Shown here: piece after piece, positions 53,521 to 61,580 of the stretch
Layout: the number at the start of each line of letters is the position of its first letter
Numbering within the stretch: the first letter of the stretch is position 1
Source: Kineosporia sp. NBRC 101731
Lineage (GTDB): Bacteria; Actinomycetota; Actinomycetes; Actinomycetales; Kineosporiaceae
DNA length: 64,000 nucleotides
Assembly: GCF_030269305.1 (NCBI RefSeq)
Contig: NZ_BSTC01000015.1
Location: 62,001-126,000, forward strand
Direction: 5' to 3'
Program-made: the position numbers and the translations under genes
Notes under the pieces: generated by a model
The model's input: only the letters and a program-made list of their open reading frames with translations
The model's database searches: none
Told to the model about the DNA's origin: nothing

Positions 53521-53652
53521 GGATGTCCCCCCGTAGCTCGCGTCGAGCATCGCCGGTTCCCGGAGCCCGCGGCAAGCAGATCTGCCACCGGCGAATTCCC
53601 GGTGCCGGACGCACGTCACGGTTTCCGTGGTGGTGCTGGGTAACCTGGGCGG

Positions 53653-54579
53653 ATGCGCCGTCTCCTCCCGATCGGCGCCTACGTCCTCCTCGTCGCCCTG
53701 ACCTTCGCCCTCACCGGTGGGAACGGGACCGGCACGAAGGTCCCGGCCGGTCCCCGGAGCACGAAAACGTCCACCGCCCCTCAAGCCACCGCGGACACCG
53801 GCCCGACCGCGTCCTCCGCCGGTGCGCAGGTGACCGCCGCCTCGAGCCGCTGCCGGGTGACCGGCCCGGCCACCACCCGAACTCTCGTGGACGAGCTCGC
53901 CGCGTTGTGCGTCCGTTCGGCGCGCACCGTCGACCGGGCCTGGGGCGACAAGGAGGGCGACAAGGAGGGCGACAAGGAGGGCGACGAGTGGGGCAGCATC
54001 CGTACCCGTGTTGTCGTGGCCGGTGACATCGGTGAGCTGGCCGACCTTCTCGGCCGCGACAACACCGAGGGCCTCGCCGACACCGCGGCCGTCACCGTCG
54101 GACCGGCCGATGCCCCGGCCGATGCCGTGTTCATCAACGGCCCCGCGTTCGACGGGCTGACCGAGCTCGGCCGCCAGGTCGTGCTCACCCACGAGCTGGT
54201 GCACGTGGCCGCTCGTGCCGCCGGTGACTCAGGTGCCCCGATGTGGCTGGAGGAGGGTTATGCGGACTATGTGGCCTATCGCGACACCGGGCTGTCGGCC
54301 CGGGAGATCGCCGGGGACGCGCTGGGCGCGCCGCTGCCGCCGTCTCTTCCGGCCGAGGAGGACTTCGATGCGGCGGGTGCCGGTGCGGCCGTGGCGTACG
54401 GTCGGGCCTGGGTGGCGGTATCGGTGCTCGCCGACCGGCTGGGCAGCGATACGGCGCTGAGGCGCTTGTATGAAAAGGCCGCGCACGGTGGGACGGACGA
54501 GGCTCTGCGGGTGGCGGGATTCGCTACCCGAGCTGCTCTCGTGCGGGCGGTGAGGCAACGGATGGCGCTTGGTCGATAA
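53653..54579 (+). CDS. secreted zinc metallopeptidase (gluzincin-like)
   Basis: The 308-residue protein has an N-terminal signal or anchor (5-21), a Thr/Ala-rich stretch, and a HExxH site in LTHELVHVAARA (His180, Glu181, His184) followed by WLEEGYADY (Glu near 200) as third ligand. This is the peptidase MA-like arrangement of gluzincins. The substrate is unknown, probably an extracellular or envelope protein. A short GDKE repeat (about 98-111) precedes the catalytic part. No close family is named with certainty. Confidence 0.82.
   Translation: MRRLLPIGAYVLLVALTFALTGGNGTGTKVPAGPRSTKTSTAPQATADTGPTASSAGAQVTAASSRCRVTGPATTRTLVDELAALCVRSARTVDRAWGDKEGDKEGDKEGDEWGSIRTRVVVAGDIGELADLLGRDNTEGLADTAAVTVGPADAPADAVFINGPAFDGLTELGRQVVLTHELVHVAARAAGDSGAPMWLEEGYADYVAYRDTGLSAREIAGDALGAPLPPSLPAEEDFDAAGAGAAVAYGRAWVAVSVLADRLGSDTALRRLYEKAAHGGTDEALRVAGFATRAALVRAVRQRMALGR
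53944..53979 (+). repeat. 12-bp tandem repeat coding GDKE
   Basis: Three exact copies of GGCGACAAGGAG and a fourth altered copy encode GDKEGDKEGDKEGDE in the zinc peptidase. Confidence 0.9.
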
Positions 54580-54902
54580 CAGGCTATTGCGGACCTGGCG
54601 CGAGGGGAAGAGCGCCTGGTCGCCGTCAGAGCGGTGACCAGGAAAGTCGGCCTCTTCTACGGTTCGTGATCAGGCGACCTCCCAGCCGTCGGCCAGGGGG
54701 CGCCTCCACCACCCCGGGGAGTGTTCGCATGATCACGAAAGATGGGCCGGCCGGTGATCGTGAACGTTTCGTCGGTCCTGCCCGGCACTTCTTTCGGGAT
54801 CAGGCGATCCCGGGCCCCACTTCCCGGCGGGTTGGGGGATTTCGGTGCTGGGTGGGAGAGTTGGGCGGCAGATGATCGTGGAACGGGCGGGGTGGTAAGG
54901 CT
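54580..54902. other. intergenic region with palindrome-family arms
   Basis: No gene is supported. TTCGTGATC (54663-54671) and GATCACGAA (54731-54739) are complementary outer arms like those of the intergenic palindrome family; the inside is poorly paired. Another GTGATCGTGAACG lies near 54753. Confidence 0.6.
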
Positions 54903-56048
54903 GTGAGCGGACGGACGCTCGTCATCACGAATGATTTCCCTCCGCGGCCCGGCGGGATCGAGTCATTCGTGCTGGCCATGGCCAAGCGCTTCCCGCCCGG
55001 TCAGGTGGTGGTGCATACGGCGCGGCGCCAGGGCGCCGAGGAGTTCGACGGGCAGCTGGATTTTCCGGTGATCCGCGACAAGTCGCCGATCATGCTGCCG
55101 ACGCCGGGCATCACCCGGCGCTCGATCGCGATCGCCCGGGAGCACGGCTGTGACCGGGTCTGGTTCGGCGCCGCGGCGCCGCTGGCCCTGATGGCGCCGA
55201 AACTGCGTGAGGCCGGCATCGAGCGGATGGTCGCGACCACTCACGGGCACGAGGTGTGGTGGGCGGTCGTGCCCTTCACCCGCGGCCTGATGCGGCGGAT
55301 CGGGCGGCATGTCGACGTGCTGACCTACCTCGGTGACTACACCCGCAGCCGGATCGCACCGGCCCTCGACCCGGCCTCGCGCGCCCGCTTCCGGCAGCTG
55401 ACACCGGGGGTGGACGATGTTCTGTTCAATCCTGAGGTCGACGGTTCCCAGATCCGGGCCGAACTGGGGCTGGGAGACCGCCCGGTGGTGGTGTGCGTGT
55501 CCCGGATGGTCGCCCGCAAGGGGCAGGACGTGCTGGTCGAGGCGCTGCCGCTGATCCGCGAGAAGGTCCCTGACGCTGCACTGCTGCTGGTCGGCGACGG
55601 GCCGTACCGTTCCGAGGTGGAGCGTCGGGTTACCGCGGCCCGGCTGGGCGAGCACGTGTTCGTGACCGGCCGGGTGTCCTGGGAACGGATCCCGGAGTAC
55701 TTCGCCGCCGGCGACGTGTTCTGCATGCCCGCCCGTACCCGCCTGGCCGGGTTCGACCTGGAGGGCCTGGGCATCTGCTACCTCGAGGCGGCCGCGACCG
55801 GTCTGCCCGTGGTGGCGGGCGACTCCGGTGGCGCGCCCGACGCGGTGCTGGAGGGCGAGAACGGCTTCGTGGTCGACGGTACCGACGCGCGGGCCGTGGC
55901 CGAGCGCTGCGCCGAGCTCCTGCTCGACCGTGACCTGGCCGCCAAGTTCGGCCGGCGCGGCCGGGAGTGGGTCGGTGAGAAATGGCGCTGGGACGACCTC
56001 GCCGTGCAGCTGCAGCGCATGCTCGCCGGCGACCGCGTGGTGGGCTGA
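54903..56048 (+). CDS. pimB: GT4 mannosyltransferase, PimB'-like
   Basis: The 381-residue GT-B enzyme starts LVITNDFPPRPGGIESFV, like PimB' (Rv2188c), which adds the second mannose to phosphatidylinositol mannoside using GDP-mannose. Other parts are THGHEVWWA, VSRMVARKGQDVLVEAL and the E-x7-E site GFDLEGLGICYLEA. It acts at the cytosolic side of the membrane. The neighbourhood (NlpC, UvrC-like, trpD, qcr) matches that of Rv2188c. A related glycosyltransferase of different acceptor is possible. GTG at 54903 follows a G-rich site. Confidence 0.82.
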   Translation: MSGRTLVITNDFPPRPGGIESFVLAMAKRFPPGQVVVHTARRQGAEEFDGQLDFPVIRDKSPIMLPTPGITRRSIAIAREHGCDRVWFGAAAPLALMAPKLREAGIERMVATTHGHEVWWAVVPFTRGLMRRIGRHVDVLTYLGDYTRSRIAPALDPASRARFRQLTPGVDDVLFNPEVDGSQIRAELGLGDRPVVVCVSRMVARKGQDVLVEALPLIREKVPDAALLLVGDGPYRSEVERRVTAARLGEHVFVTGRVSWERIPEYFAAGDVFCMPARTRLAGFDLEGLGICYLEAAATGLPVVAGDSGGAPDAVLEGENGFVVDGTDARAVAERCAELLLDRDLAAKFGRRGREWVGEKWRWDDLAVQLQRMLAGDRVVG

Positions 56049-56064
56049 ACTCCTCTCACGTTGT

Positions 56065-56114
56065 TCGTGATCGGGACAGGCCCTAGAACTCGGGGACACC
56101 TTGCATGATCACGA
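56065..56114. repeat. copy of the intergenic palindrome family
   Basis: TCGTGATC (56065-56072) and GATCACGA (56107-56114) are complementary. The right half reads GGGGACACCTTGCATGATC, nearly identical to the right arm of the perfect copy at 61505. It lies between two convergent genes. Confidence 0.75.
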
Positions 56115-56143
56115 CAGGAGGGGCACGACAGGAGGAGAAGGGC

Positions 56144-57667
56144 TCAGGGGGTGGCGGACGCCGGCGTAGGGGCCGGGGTGGTTTCGTCGTCGGAGATCTC
56201 CGGGTCTTCCTCCTCGGTCGCGGAGACCTGCGGGTAGCGGGCCGCGGCCAGGGAGATCACGATCAGCGCGGCCACCAGCCAGTACTGGTTGTAGAAGGCC
56301 TGCTTGTTCACCAGGTTCGCCACCAGGAGCACCATTGCGGCCCAGCGCAGGACGTTCGCGAGGTCGGGCTGCTGCCGGTGCACGCGCAGGATCGCCGAGG
56401 CCAGGGTGATGAGGACGGCCGCGCCGGTCAGGTAGAACGGCGGGGTCCAGTCGATCTCGTTGATGGCCGCGATGAACACGGTGTTCGCGAAGATCAGCGG
56501 CTGGAAGTTGATCAGCATGGTCACGGTGTCGTGGATCATGTCGCCCGGCGAGGCGATGAACCAGGGCGCCATGAACACCCCGGCCAGGCCCGCGGTGCCG
56601 ATCGCTCGACGCCAGCCGAACACCGGCCAGACCGCGAGCACCGGCAGCAGCACGGCCAGGTGCTGCTTGCTGGCCAGGCCCAGCGCCAGGAAGACCATCG
56701 CGAGCACCATCTGGCGGCGGCGCACGGCCAGCGCCCAGCCGGCCAGGCAGGCCATCAGCAGCGGCTCGGTCCAGGCCTGCTCGACCTGGGTGGCGGTGCC
56801 CGGTAGCACCAGCAGCAGCCCGGCGGCCGCGGGACCGACGAGGTTGCGGATCGACATGGTGGACGAGGGTTTGCCGGTGCGGCCGAGCAGCAGCACGGCC
56901 AGGGTCCCGAGCAGCGTGACAACGACCAGGGCCCAGCGCACGTCACCGGCGAGCCAGCGGCCCGGAGCCAGGAGCAGCGCGGTGAAGGGGAGATAGGTGA
57001 ACGCGTCCTGTACGCCGGGGGAGTCGGTCCAGTTCTGCGCGTACATGTTCTTGCCGTCGAGGATTCCGTCGGCGGCCTGCTGCAGGGTGACCCAGACGTC
57101 GATCTTCGGGGTCGGGTCCCAGCGGATCAGCAGGGCCGCGGCCACCACGTAGACGACGGCCGTGATCCCGAGGGCGATGTGGGCCGCCAGCGGGCTGCGC
57201 CGCACCGTCGAGATCGCGACGCCCGCGGCCAGCATCAGCGCGGCCGCCGCGAAGAGCCAGCGCACCGTCCAGCCCTGGCCGGTGGTGAGGTAGGTGTACG
57301 GCCGCATGGTCACGTGGAGCCCGGCGACCACGACGAGCGTGAGGGCCAGGGCGCCGCCCGTCCACGGCAACGGTGAGGTCTGGGCCGAGTGCTGCAGTTC
57401 GCGCAGCCAGGGCCTACCCGTGAGGAGGCGGACGGGTGAGCCGGATGGCCGGCGGGTACTCCCGGCCACCACCCAGAGGCCGAGGGCCACGGCGATCACG
57501 ACGTAGACGATGACAATCCACAGTCGGTAGCGAACAACACTGTGAGTAGCCACCGCCATGCCGGTCGTCAGCAGCGCGAGGGCGAGGGCGGTGGACAGCG
57601 GAGAGCTGCGGCGCAGGCCCGGCCGGGGCTGGCGGCGCGGAGGGGAATCGGCGGCGGGTGGAACCAT
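56144..57667 (-). CDS. polytopic membrane protein, GT-C/GT87-like
   Basis: The 507-residue protein has about 12 hydrophobic helices, a cytosolic Arg-rich start and an acidic Pro-rich C terminus. The loop after the helices near 190-225 (WVTLQQAADGILDGKNMYAQNW, with YLPFTALLLAPGRW) resembles polyprenol-phosphate-mannose-dependent mannosyltransferases of GT-C/GT87 type. It may extend envelope glycans together with the PimB' gene across the hairpin. The GT assignment is by pattern only and not certain. The ATG at 57667 is used. Confidence 0.7.
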   Translation of the reverse strand: MVPPAADSPPRRQPRPGLRRSSPLSTALALALLTTGMAVATHSVVRYRLWIVIVYVVIAVALGLWVVAGSTRRPSGSPVRLLTGRPWLRELQHSAQTSPLPWTGGALALTLVVVAGLHVTMRPYTYLTTGQGWTVRWLFAAAALMLAAGVAISTVRRSPLAAHIALGITAVVYVVAAALLIRWDPTPKIDVWVTLQQAADGILDGKNMYAQNWTDSPGVQDAFTYLPFTALLLAPGRWLAGDVRWALVVVTLLGTLAVLLLGRTGKPSSTMSIRNLVGPAAAGLLLVLPGTATQVEQAWTEPLLMACLAGWALAVRRRQMVLAMVFLALGLASKQHLAVLLPVLAVWPVFGWRRAIGTAGLAGVFMAPWFIASPGDMIHDTVTMLINFQPLIFANTVFIAAINEIDWTPPFYLTGAAVLITLASAILRVHRQQPDLANVLRWAAMVLLVANLVNKQAFYNQYWLVAALIVISLAAARYPQVSATEEEDPEISDDETTPAPTPASATP

Positions 57668-57814
57668 GCGGCCAGCTTAAGGGCCGTGGAGCAGCCTCCG
57701 CGCGGCCCTCGGAAGGGACCGGGAAACCTCGACGACCCCGGTCACCGGCTCCGAAAAGCGTGTGGTGAACGGGGTCGTCGTGGACGAGGGGCCACTGTGG
57801 TCGCCGCGGAGGCC

Positions 57815-58033
57815 TTACGGCGTGGTCGCCTCGCCGGGATCACAGTTCGGCATCGTCTGCCGGTTCTCGATGCAGTTCGAGGTGCCCTCGAAGGTCTTGT
57901 TGAGCAGGTTGCCGAATCCGAACACCACGGCCACGATCACGGCGGCGATGGCGGCAACCATCAGGGCGTATTCGACGGCGGAGGCGCCTCGGTCGCCGGC
58001 CGAGCGCACCATCCGGCGGGTCCGGGAAATCAT
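57815..58033 (-). CDS. Flp/Fap-type pilin 1
   Basis: The 72-residue prepilin has a short basic leader and the class IVb/Flp signature RGASAVEYALMVAAIAAVIVAVVFGFG, cleaved after Gly by a TadV-type peptidase, then a polar tail with two cysteines. ATG at 58033 has a strong AAAGGAGG ribosome site five bases upstream. It would polymerise into a thin surface pilus. It is the downstream member of a pair with a near-identical pilin, likely a duplication. Confidence 0.93.
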   Translation of the reverse strand: MISRTRRMVRSAGDRGASAVEYALMVAAIAAVIVAVVFGFGNLLNKTFEGTSNCIENRQTMPNCDPGEATTP

Positions 58034-58382
58034 CCGTGCCTCCTTTGAGTCCGGCGCGGCTGCGGACCGCACCGGTGTAGCCCCCCGTCACTACCTACAC
58101 ACTGACACACGCCCGGCGTGACATTCAGTCATCTCCGGAATGATCGGCTGAACACCCGATCAGTAGGGGAGTGGCCTTGATCGTGGCTTAACGGCCAGCT
58201 GAATCGACCGGGGTTCAAGGAATCCCAATATCCACCCCTGTAACACCGGACCAGGAGCCGATATCCGCTGCGAATCCGCGAAAGTGCCCGGACGCAGAAG
58301 AACCCGGAAGCCTCGAAGGGCTTTCCGGGTTCTTTCTGAACTCGCCCACATCGGTCGGCGAGGAAGATCACAGGAGGATCGG
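58034..58382 (-). other. spacer between the two flp genes
   Basis: About 350 bases with the terminator of the second pilin gene (58299-58333) and then the likely promoter of the first pilin gene (AT-rich 58200-58245). No gene is supported. Confidence 0.5.
58299..58333 (-). terminator. terminator of flp gene 2
   Basis: AGAACCCGGAA (58299-58309) pairs with TTCCGGGTTCT (58323-58333); on the minus strand it is followed by a TTCTTCT-type run. Confidence 0.8.
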
Positions 58383-58616
58383 CTACCCGGCCTTGGCCGG
58401 TGTGTCGCATCCGTTGTCGGTGCTGCTGCTGGACGGCGTCACGCCGCTCGCGAACGAGTTGCACGTGTCACTGAACGTCTTCTGGACGATGGTGCCGAGA
58501 CCGAAGACGACCGCGACGATCACGGCGGCGATCGCCGCGACCATCAGGCCGTACTCGACGGCCGAAGCGCCGCGGTCTTGGGCGGCGGACATCACCTGAC
58601 GGAGGTTGCTGAGCAT
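58383..58616 (-). CDS. Flp/Fap-type pilin 2
   Basis: The 77-residue prepilin has the same signature RGASAVEYGLMVAAIAAVIVAVVFGLG as pilin 1 and a longer Ser-rich tail with two cysteines. GGAAGG lies before the ATG at 58616. Two adjacent pilins with different tails suggest a major and a minor subunit. It lies downstream of the two-component genes and the TadC-like gene of the pilus locus. Confidence 0.93.
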   Translation of the reverse strand: MLSNLRQVMSAAQDRGASAVEYGLMVAAIAAVIVAVVFGLGTIVQKTFSDTCNSFASGVTPSSSSTDNGCDTPAKAG

Positions 58617-58761
58617 GCGGATCCCTTCCTGGGTGCTCGAGGGTTGCTCGACGGGGTGAACGAGAAGGTGCTCGGGGGATGCATTCCTCCGAAGACAGGC
58701 TCAGCGTGCCAGGTGCGTCGCGGTGTGTACCCATGGTGCGAAAGGGATCATGCAAAGAGAG

Positions 58762-58799
58762 AGCCCCAGTCCTCGTCCGAATGGGCGAGAACTGGGGCT
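58762..58799 (-). terminator. terminator of the response regulator, with palindrome-family arm
   Basis: AGCCCCAGT (58762-58770) pairs with ACTGGGGCT (58791-58799), and inner CTCGTCC pairs with GGGCGAG (one G-U) around GAAT. On the minus strand CTCTCTCTTTGCATGATCC follows, containing TTTGCATGATC of the intergenic family. Confidence 0.85.
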
Positions 58800-58840
58800 G
58801 GTGTTACGAAAACCCTTGTTGAAAAAGAGAACTCGTGGGA

Positions 58841-59497
58841 CTACCGTCGCTTGGCGTCGTCCACGAGACCGAGTCGGACAGCCGCCATGACGGCCTGCGC
58901 GCGGTTTCCCGCCCCCAGTTTCTCGTAGATGTTGGCCACGTGTGTCTTGGCGGTCGACTCGCTGATGTAGAGCCGCCGGGCGATCTGGGCGATGGCCAGG
59001 CCGTCGACCAGTAGGTCGAGCACTTCCCGTTCCCGCGGAGACAGTTTCGGCCCCGCGGGGGCACTCATCCGGCGTTGCATGGCGCCGGCCAGGTCGCGCG
59101 CGGTGAAGGCCCGTGGGTTGGCCGCCGCGTGCCGGGCGGCAGCCACGACCTCTTCGGCGGGAGCGTCCTTCCCGACGAAACCCGAGGCGCCCGCGTCCAG
59201 GGCGGCGAAAACCTGCTCGTCCCCGGCATACATGGTGAGGACGACGATGCCCATTGCCGGATTGCTCGCCCGCACCTGGGTCGTCAGCGTGATCCCGTCG
59301 CCGTCCGGCAGACGCACGTCGGTCACGAGAACGTCCGGCCGGAGCCGGTCCAGAGCACTGAGCGCGTCCGCGACCGAGGCCGCCTCGCCGACGACCTCGA
59401 TGTCACCTGCCCGGTCGAAGGCCCGTCGAAGGCCTTCCCGGATCAGCTGATGGTCGTCGACGAGCACAACCCGGAGGTTCGCCGTTGCGCTGGTCAA
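58841..59497 (-). CDS. NarL/LuxR-type response regulator
   Basis: The 218-residue regulator has a receiver (1-120: VVLVDDHQ acidic pocket, phospho-acceptor Asp60 in VTDVRLPDGDG, Lys near 110) and a LuxR helix-turn-helix (LSPREREVLDLLVDGLAIAQIARRLYISESTAKTHVANIYEKLG). TTG at 59497 is the start, with AGGAGGTGA four bases upstream; it overlaps the kinase stop (TTGA). It is the partner of the kinase. The pilin genes directly downstream are its most likely targets, though not proven. Confidence 0.93.
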   Translation of the reverse strand: MTSATANLRVVLVDDHQLIREGLRRAFDRAGDIEVVGEAASVADALSALDRLRPDVLVTDVRLPDGDGITLTTQVRASNPAMGIVVLTMYAGDEQVFAALDAGASGFVGKDAPAEEVVAAARHAAANPRAFTARDLAGAMQRRMSAPAGPKLSPREREVLDLLVDGLAIAQIARRLYISESTAKTHVANIYEKLGAGNRAQAVMAAVRLGLVDDAKRR

Positions 59498-61266
59498 TTA
59501 GTCACCTCCTGGTCGGCCCGGGCGTGTGAGGCCGTCCGGGGCCGTCTCGTTGTCTGCCGATTGGCTTGACTGGCTGAGTTACTCGCCGGATTGATGGTCG
59601 GAATACCGTGCGGGTCGGTAAGTGCTACGCGGGTCACCGCCGGACGGGCCAGGTGCCGCGGCTCGAAGGCCGCGATCTCGGTGCCGAGCCCGACCTCGAC
59701 CAGGGTGCCGTTCTCCGGCCCCGGGCCGACATGCAGATTCGCGCCGATCCGGCGGGCCCGTTCGCGCATCCCCTGGATGCCGAAACTGTCGGCCCGGCCG
59801 GGTTTCAGCCCACGACCGTCGTCGATCACGGTGATGTGGGCACGAGGTGGCTCGACGGTCACGGTGAGCCAGAGGTTCGTGGCCTGGGCGTGCCGGCGGA
59901 CGTTGGTGATCGCCTCCTGGACGATCCGCAGCAGTTCCACCTCCACGGTGATCGGGAGCCGCTTGGGCGACTCGTCCATGGACAGATGGATCGCGAGGTC
60001 GGACTGGGCCGCGATGCGCTGGGCGTGCTCACTCAGCGCGGCCCCCAGCCCGACCGTGTCGTTGACGCCGTGGCGCAGGTCGAAGATGCTCATGCGCAGG
60101 TCGGCCACCATCGCCTGGAGCTGCTCGCGCACGGTCATCACCTGCTGGGCCACCTGCGGGTCGGAGTTCTGCCGGATGTCGTCCAGCGCGTAGCCGACCG
60201 AGGCCAGGTCTTGGGCGATGCCGTCGTGGATCTCGCGAGCCAGGCGCATGCGCTCGTCGGAGGTGGCCAGGCGGCGCACGTCGTCGAAGAGCATGGCCGA
60301 GGCCAGGCGCGGTCCGGACTGCTCGATCACCGTGCGACAGCTGCGCAGCGAGGCCGCGTCCAGACCGGTCGCGGTGATCACCAACACCAGGGCCACCACG
60401 CGCTCACCCATCAACACCGGCACCGCGGCGAACGACCGGCCGGACGCCTCCCGCTTCACCGGCTGGGCGCTGACCCAGGCGTCTTCGATCGCCAGCTCGG
60501 CTGCTTCCGGGGCCTCGTGCCCGGAGAGCGCCACGAACCGGCCGCCGGTCGAGCGCACCAGCACCACCGCATCGGCCTGCGGCACCACCGCGCGGATGTC
60601 TTCGGCGAGCGCCGTCGCCAGCGTGCGCGGGTCCAGCCCGAGGCTGAGTTGTCTCGCCACCACGTGAAGTTCGGAGAGCAGGCGGTGGGCGTCGGCGTAG
60701 GCGGGTTCGGTGTCGGGGGCCACGTCGGCGCGCAGCCGGCGGATCCACGCCCCCACGGCCGGCACCGCGACCAGGATGAACACCCAGGCGAGCAGCGAGT
60801 TGTTGCCGTTCAGCTCGTCGATGTCGATCTCGTTGGACGTGATGATCGTGCCGCCGAAGGCCACCACGGCGGTCGCGGCCGCGGCCAGCCCGGCGACCAG
60901 GCCGGTGCTCAGCCCGGCGATGAAGAGCGGAACCGTCAGGTAGGGCAGGAAGAGCAGACCACTGGTGCCGATGCCACCGATGATCACCGATGCCGAAAGG
61001 GTTTCCGCAAGGGCCGGGATGATCGGGGGCACGGCTCTGGGCAGGGGTAGCGACGCGAGCGCCGCCACGCAGAACAGCATCAGCGCCGGGATCACTGCCT
61101 CGCGCGGGGAGACGCCCCCTCCGTCACCGAACGAACTGCCCGCCAGGATCCCGAGGGCAACCGCGGTACTGGCGAAGATCAGAATGATTCCGGCGCGGAT
61201 CACGAGAGGCACGAAGATGCTCTTCACTCGGAGTTCCAGCACGGCCACGGTGACAATCTGCCACAC
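59494..61266 (-). CDS. membrane sensor histidine kinase
   Basis: The 590-residue kinase has about six membrane helices (18-180), a GAF-like domain (about 188-325), a HisKA_3 site with His347 in RLAREIHDGIAQDLASVGYAL and an ATPase domain (NVRRHAQATN near 466, DDGRGLKPGR near 490, GIQGMRERARRIGANLHV). It is NarL-partner type. It is coupled by overlap to the response regulator. The signal is unknown; the location suggests control of Flp pili. The GTG start at 61266 is not certain. Confidence 0.92.
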   Translation of the reverse strand: MWQIVTVAVLELRVKSIFVPLVIRAGIILIFASTAVALGILAGSSFGDGGGVSPREAVIPALMLFCVAALASLPLPRAVPPIIPALAETLSASVIIGGIGTSGLLFLPYLTVPLFIAGLSTGLVAGLAAAATAVVAFGGTIITSNEIDIDELNGNNSLLAWVFILVAVPAVGAWIRRLRADVAPDTEPAYADAHRLLSELHVVARQLSLGLDPRTLATALAEDIRAVVPQADAVVLVRSTGGRFVALSGHEAPEAAELAIEDAWVSAQPVKREASGRSFAAVPVLMGERVVALVLVITATGLDAASLRSCRTVIEQSGPRLASAMLFDDVRRLATSDERMRLAREIHDGIAQDLASVGYALDDIRQNSDPQVAQQVMTVREQLQAMVADLRMSIFDLRHGVNDTVGLGAALSEHAQRIAAQSDLAIHLSMDESPKRLPITVEVELLRIVQEAITNVRRHAQATNLWLTVTVEPPRAHITVIDDGRGLKPGRADSFGIQGMRERARRIGANLHVGPGPENGTLVEVGLGTEIAAFEPRHLARPAVTRVALTDPHGIPTINPASNSASQANRQTTRRPRTASHARADQEVTN

Positions 61267-61504
61267 GAGGGATACTCATGGCTTGGGATCGTCCAATACG
61301 ACCGTTAGATCCCCCAAGGTTTCGGGAATGCGACGAACCGATCTGCCGGTTCGGTCCCGGTGCCGGTGGATTTGTTCTTGATCGTCTCGCGGGTCGGCCC
61401 GGGCCCCGGTTCATCCGTTCCGGCCCGGACGCACGACAGCCGGGGGAGCGACAGCCGCCGACAGGGTGACCCTCCCGGGAGGGACGAAGTGGCTCCCTCG
61501 TCCT
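61267..61504. other. intergenic region upstream of the kinase
   Basis: The gap between the kinase start and the receiver/GAF-like gene holds no supported gene. TTGGAC with TATCCC at 16-base spacing on the minus strand (near 61270-61297) is a possible promoter. Confidence 0.4.
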
Positions 61505-61568
61505 TTCGTGATCATGCAAAGTGTCCCCGGCGTTCACGAACGCCGGGGACACTTTGCATGATCACGAA
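61505..61568. repeat. perfect 31-bp palindrome, best copy of the intergenic family
   Basis: Arms 61505-61535 and 61538-61568 are exact complements with only AC between. The arm reads TTCGTGATCATGCAAAG then TGTCCCCGGCGTTC. It lies 12 bases past the stop of the receiver/GAF-like gene, so it can also end that transcript. Confidence 0.95.
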
Positions 61569-61580
61569 CAGGGAGTGGGG

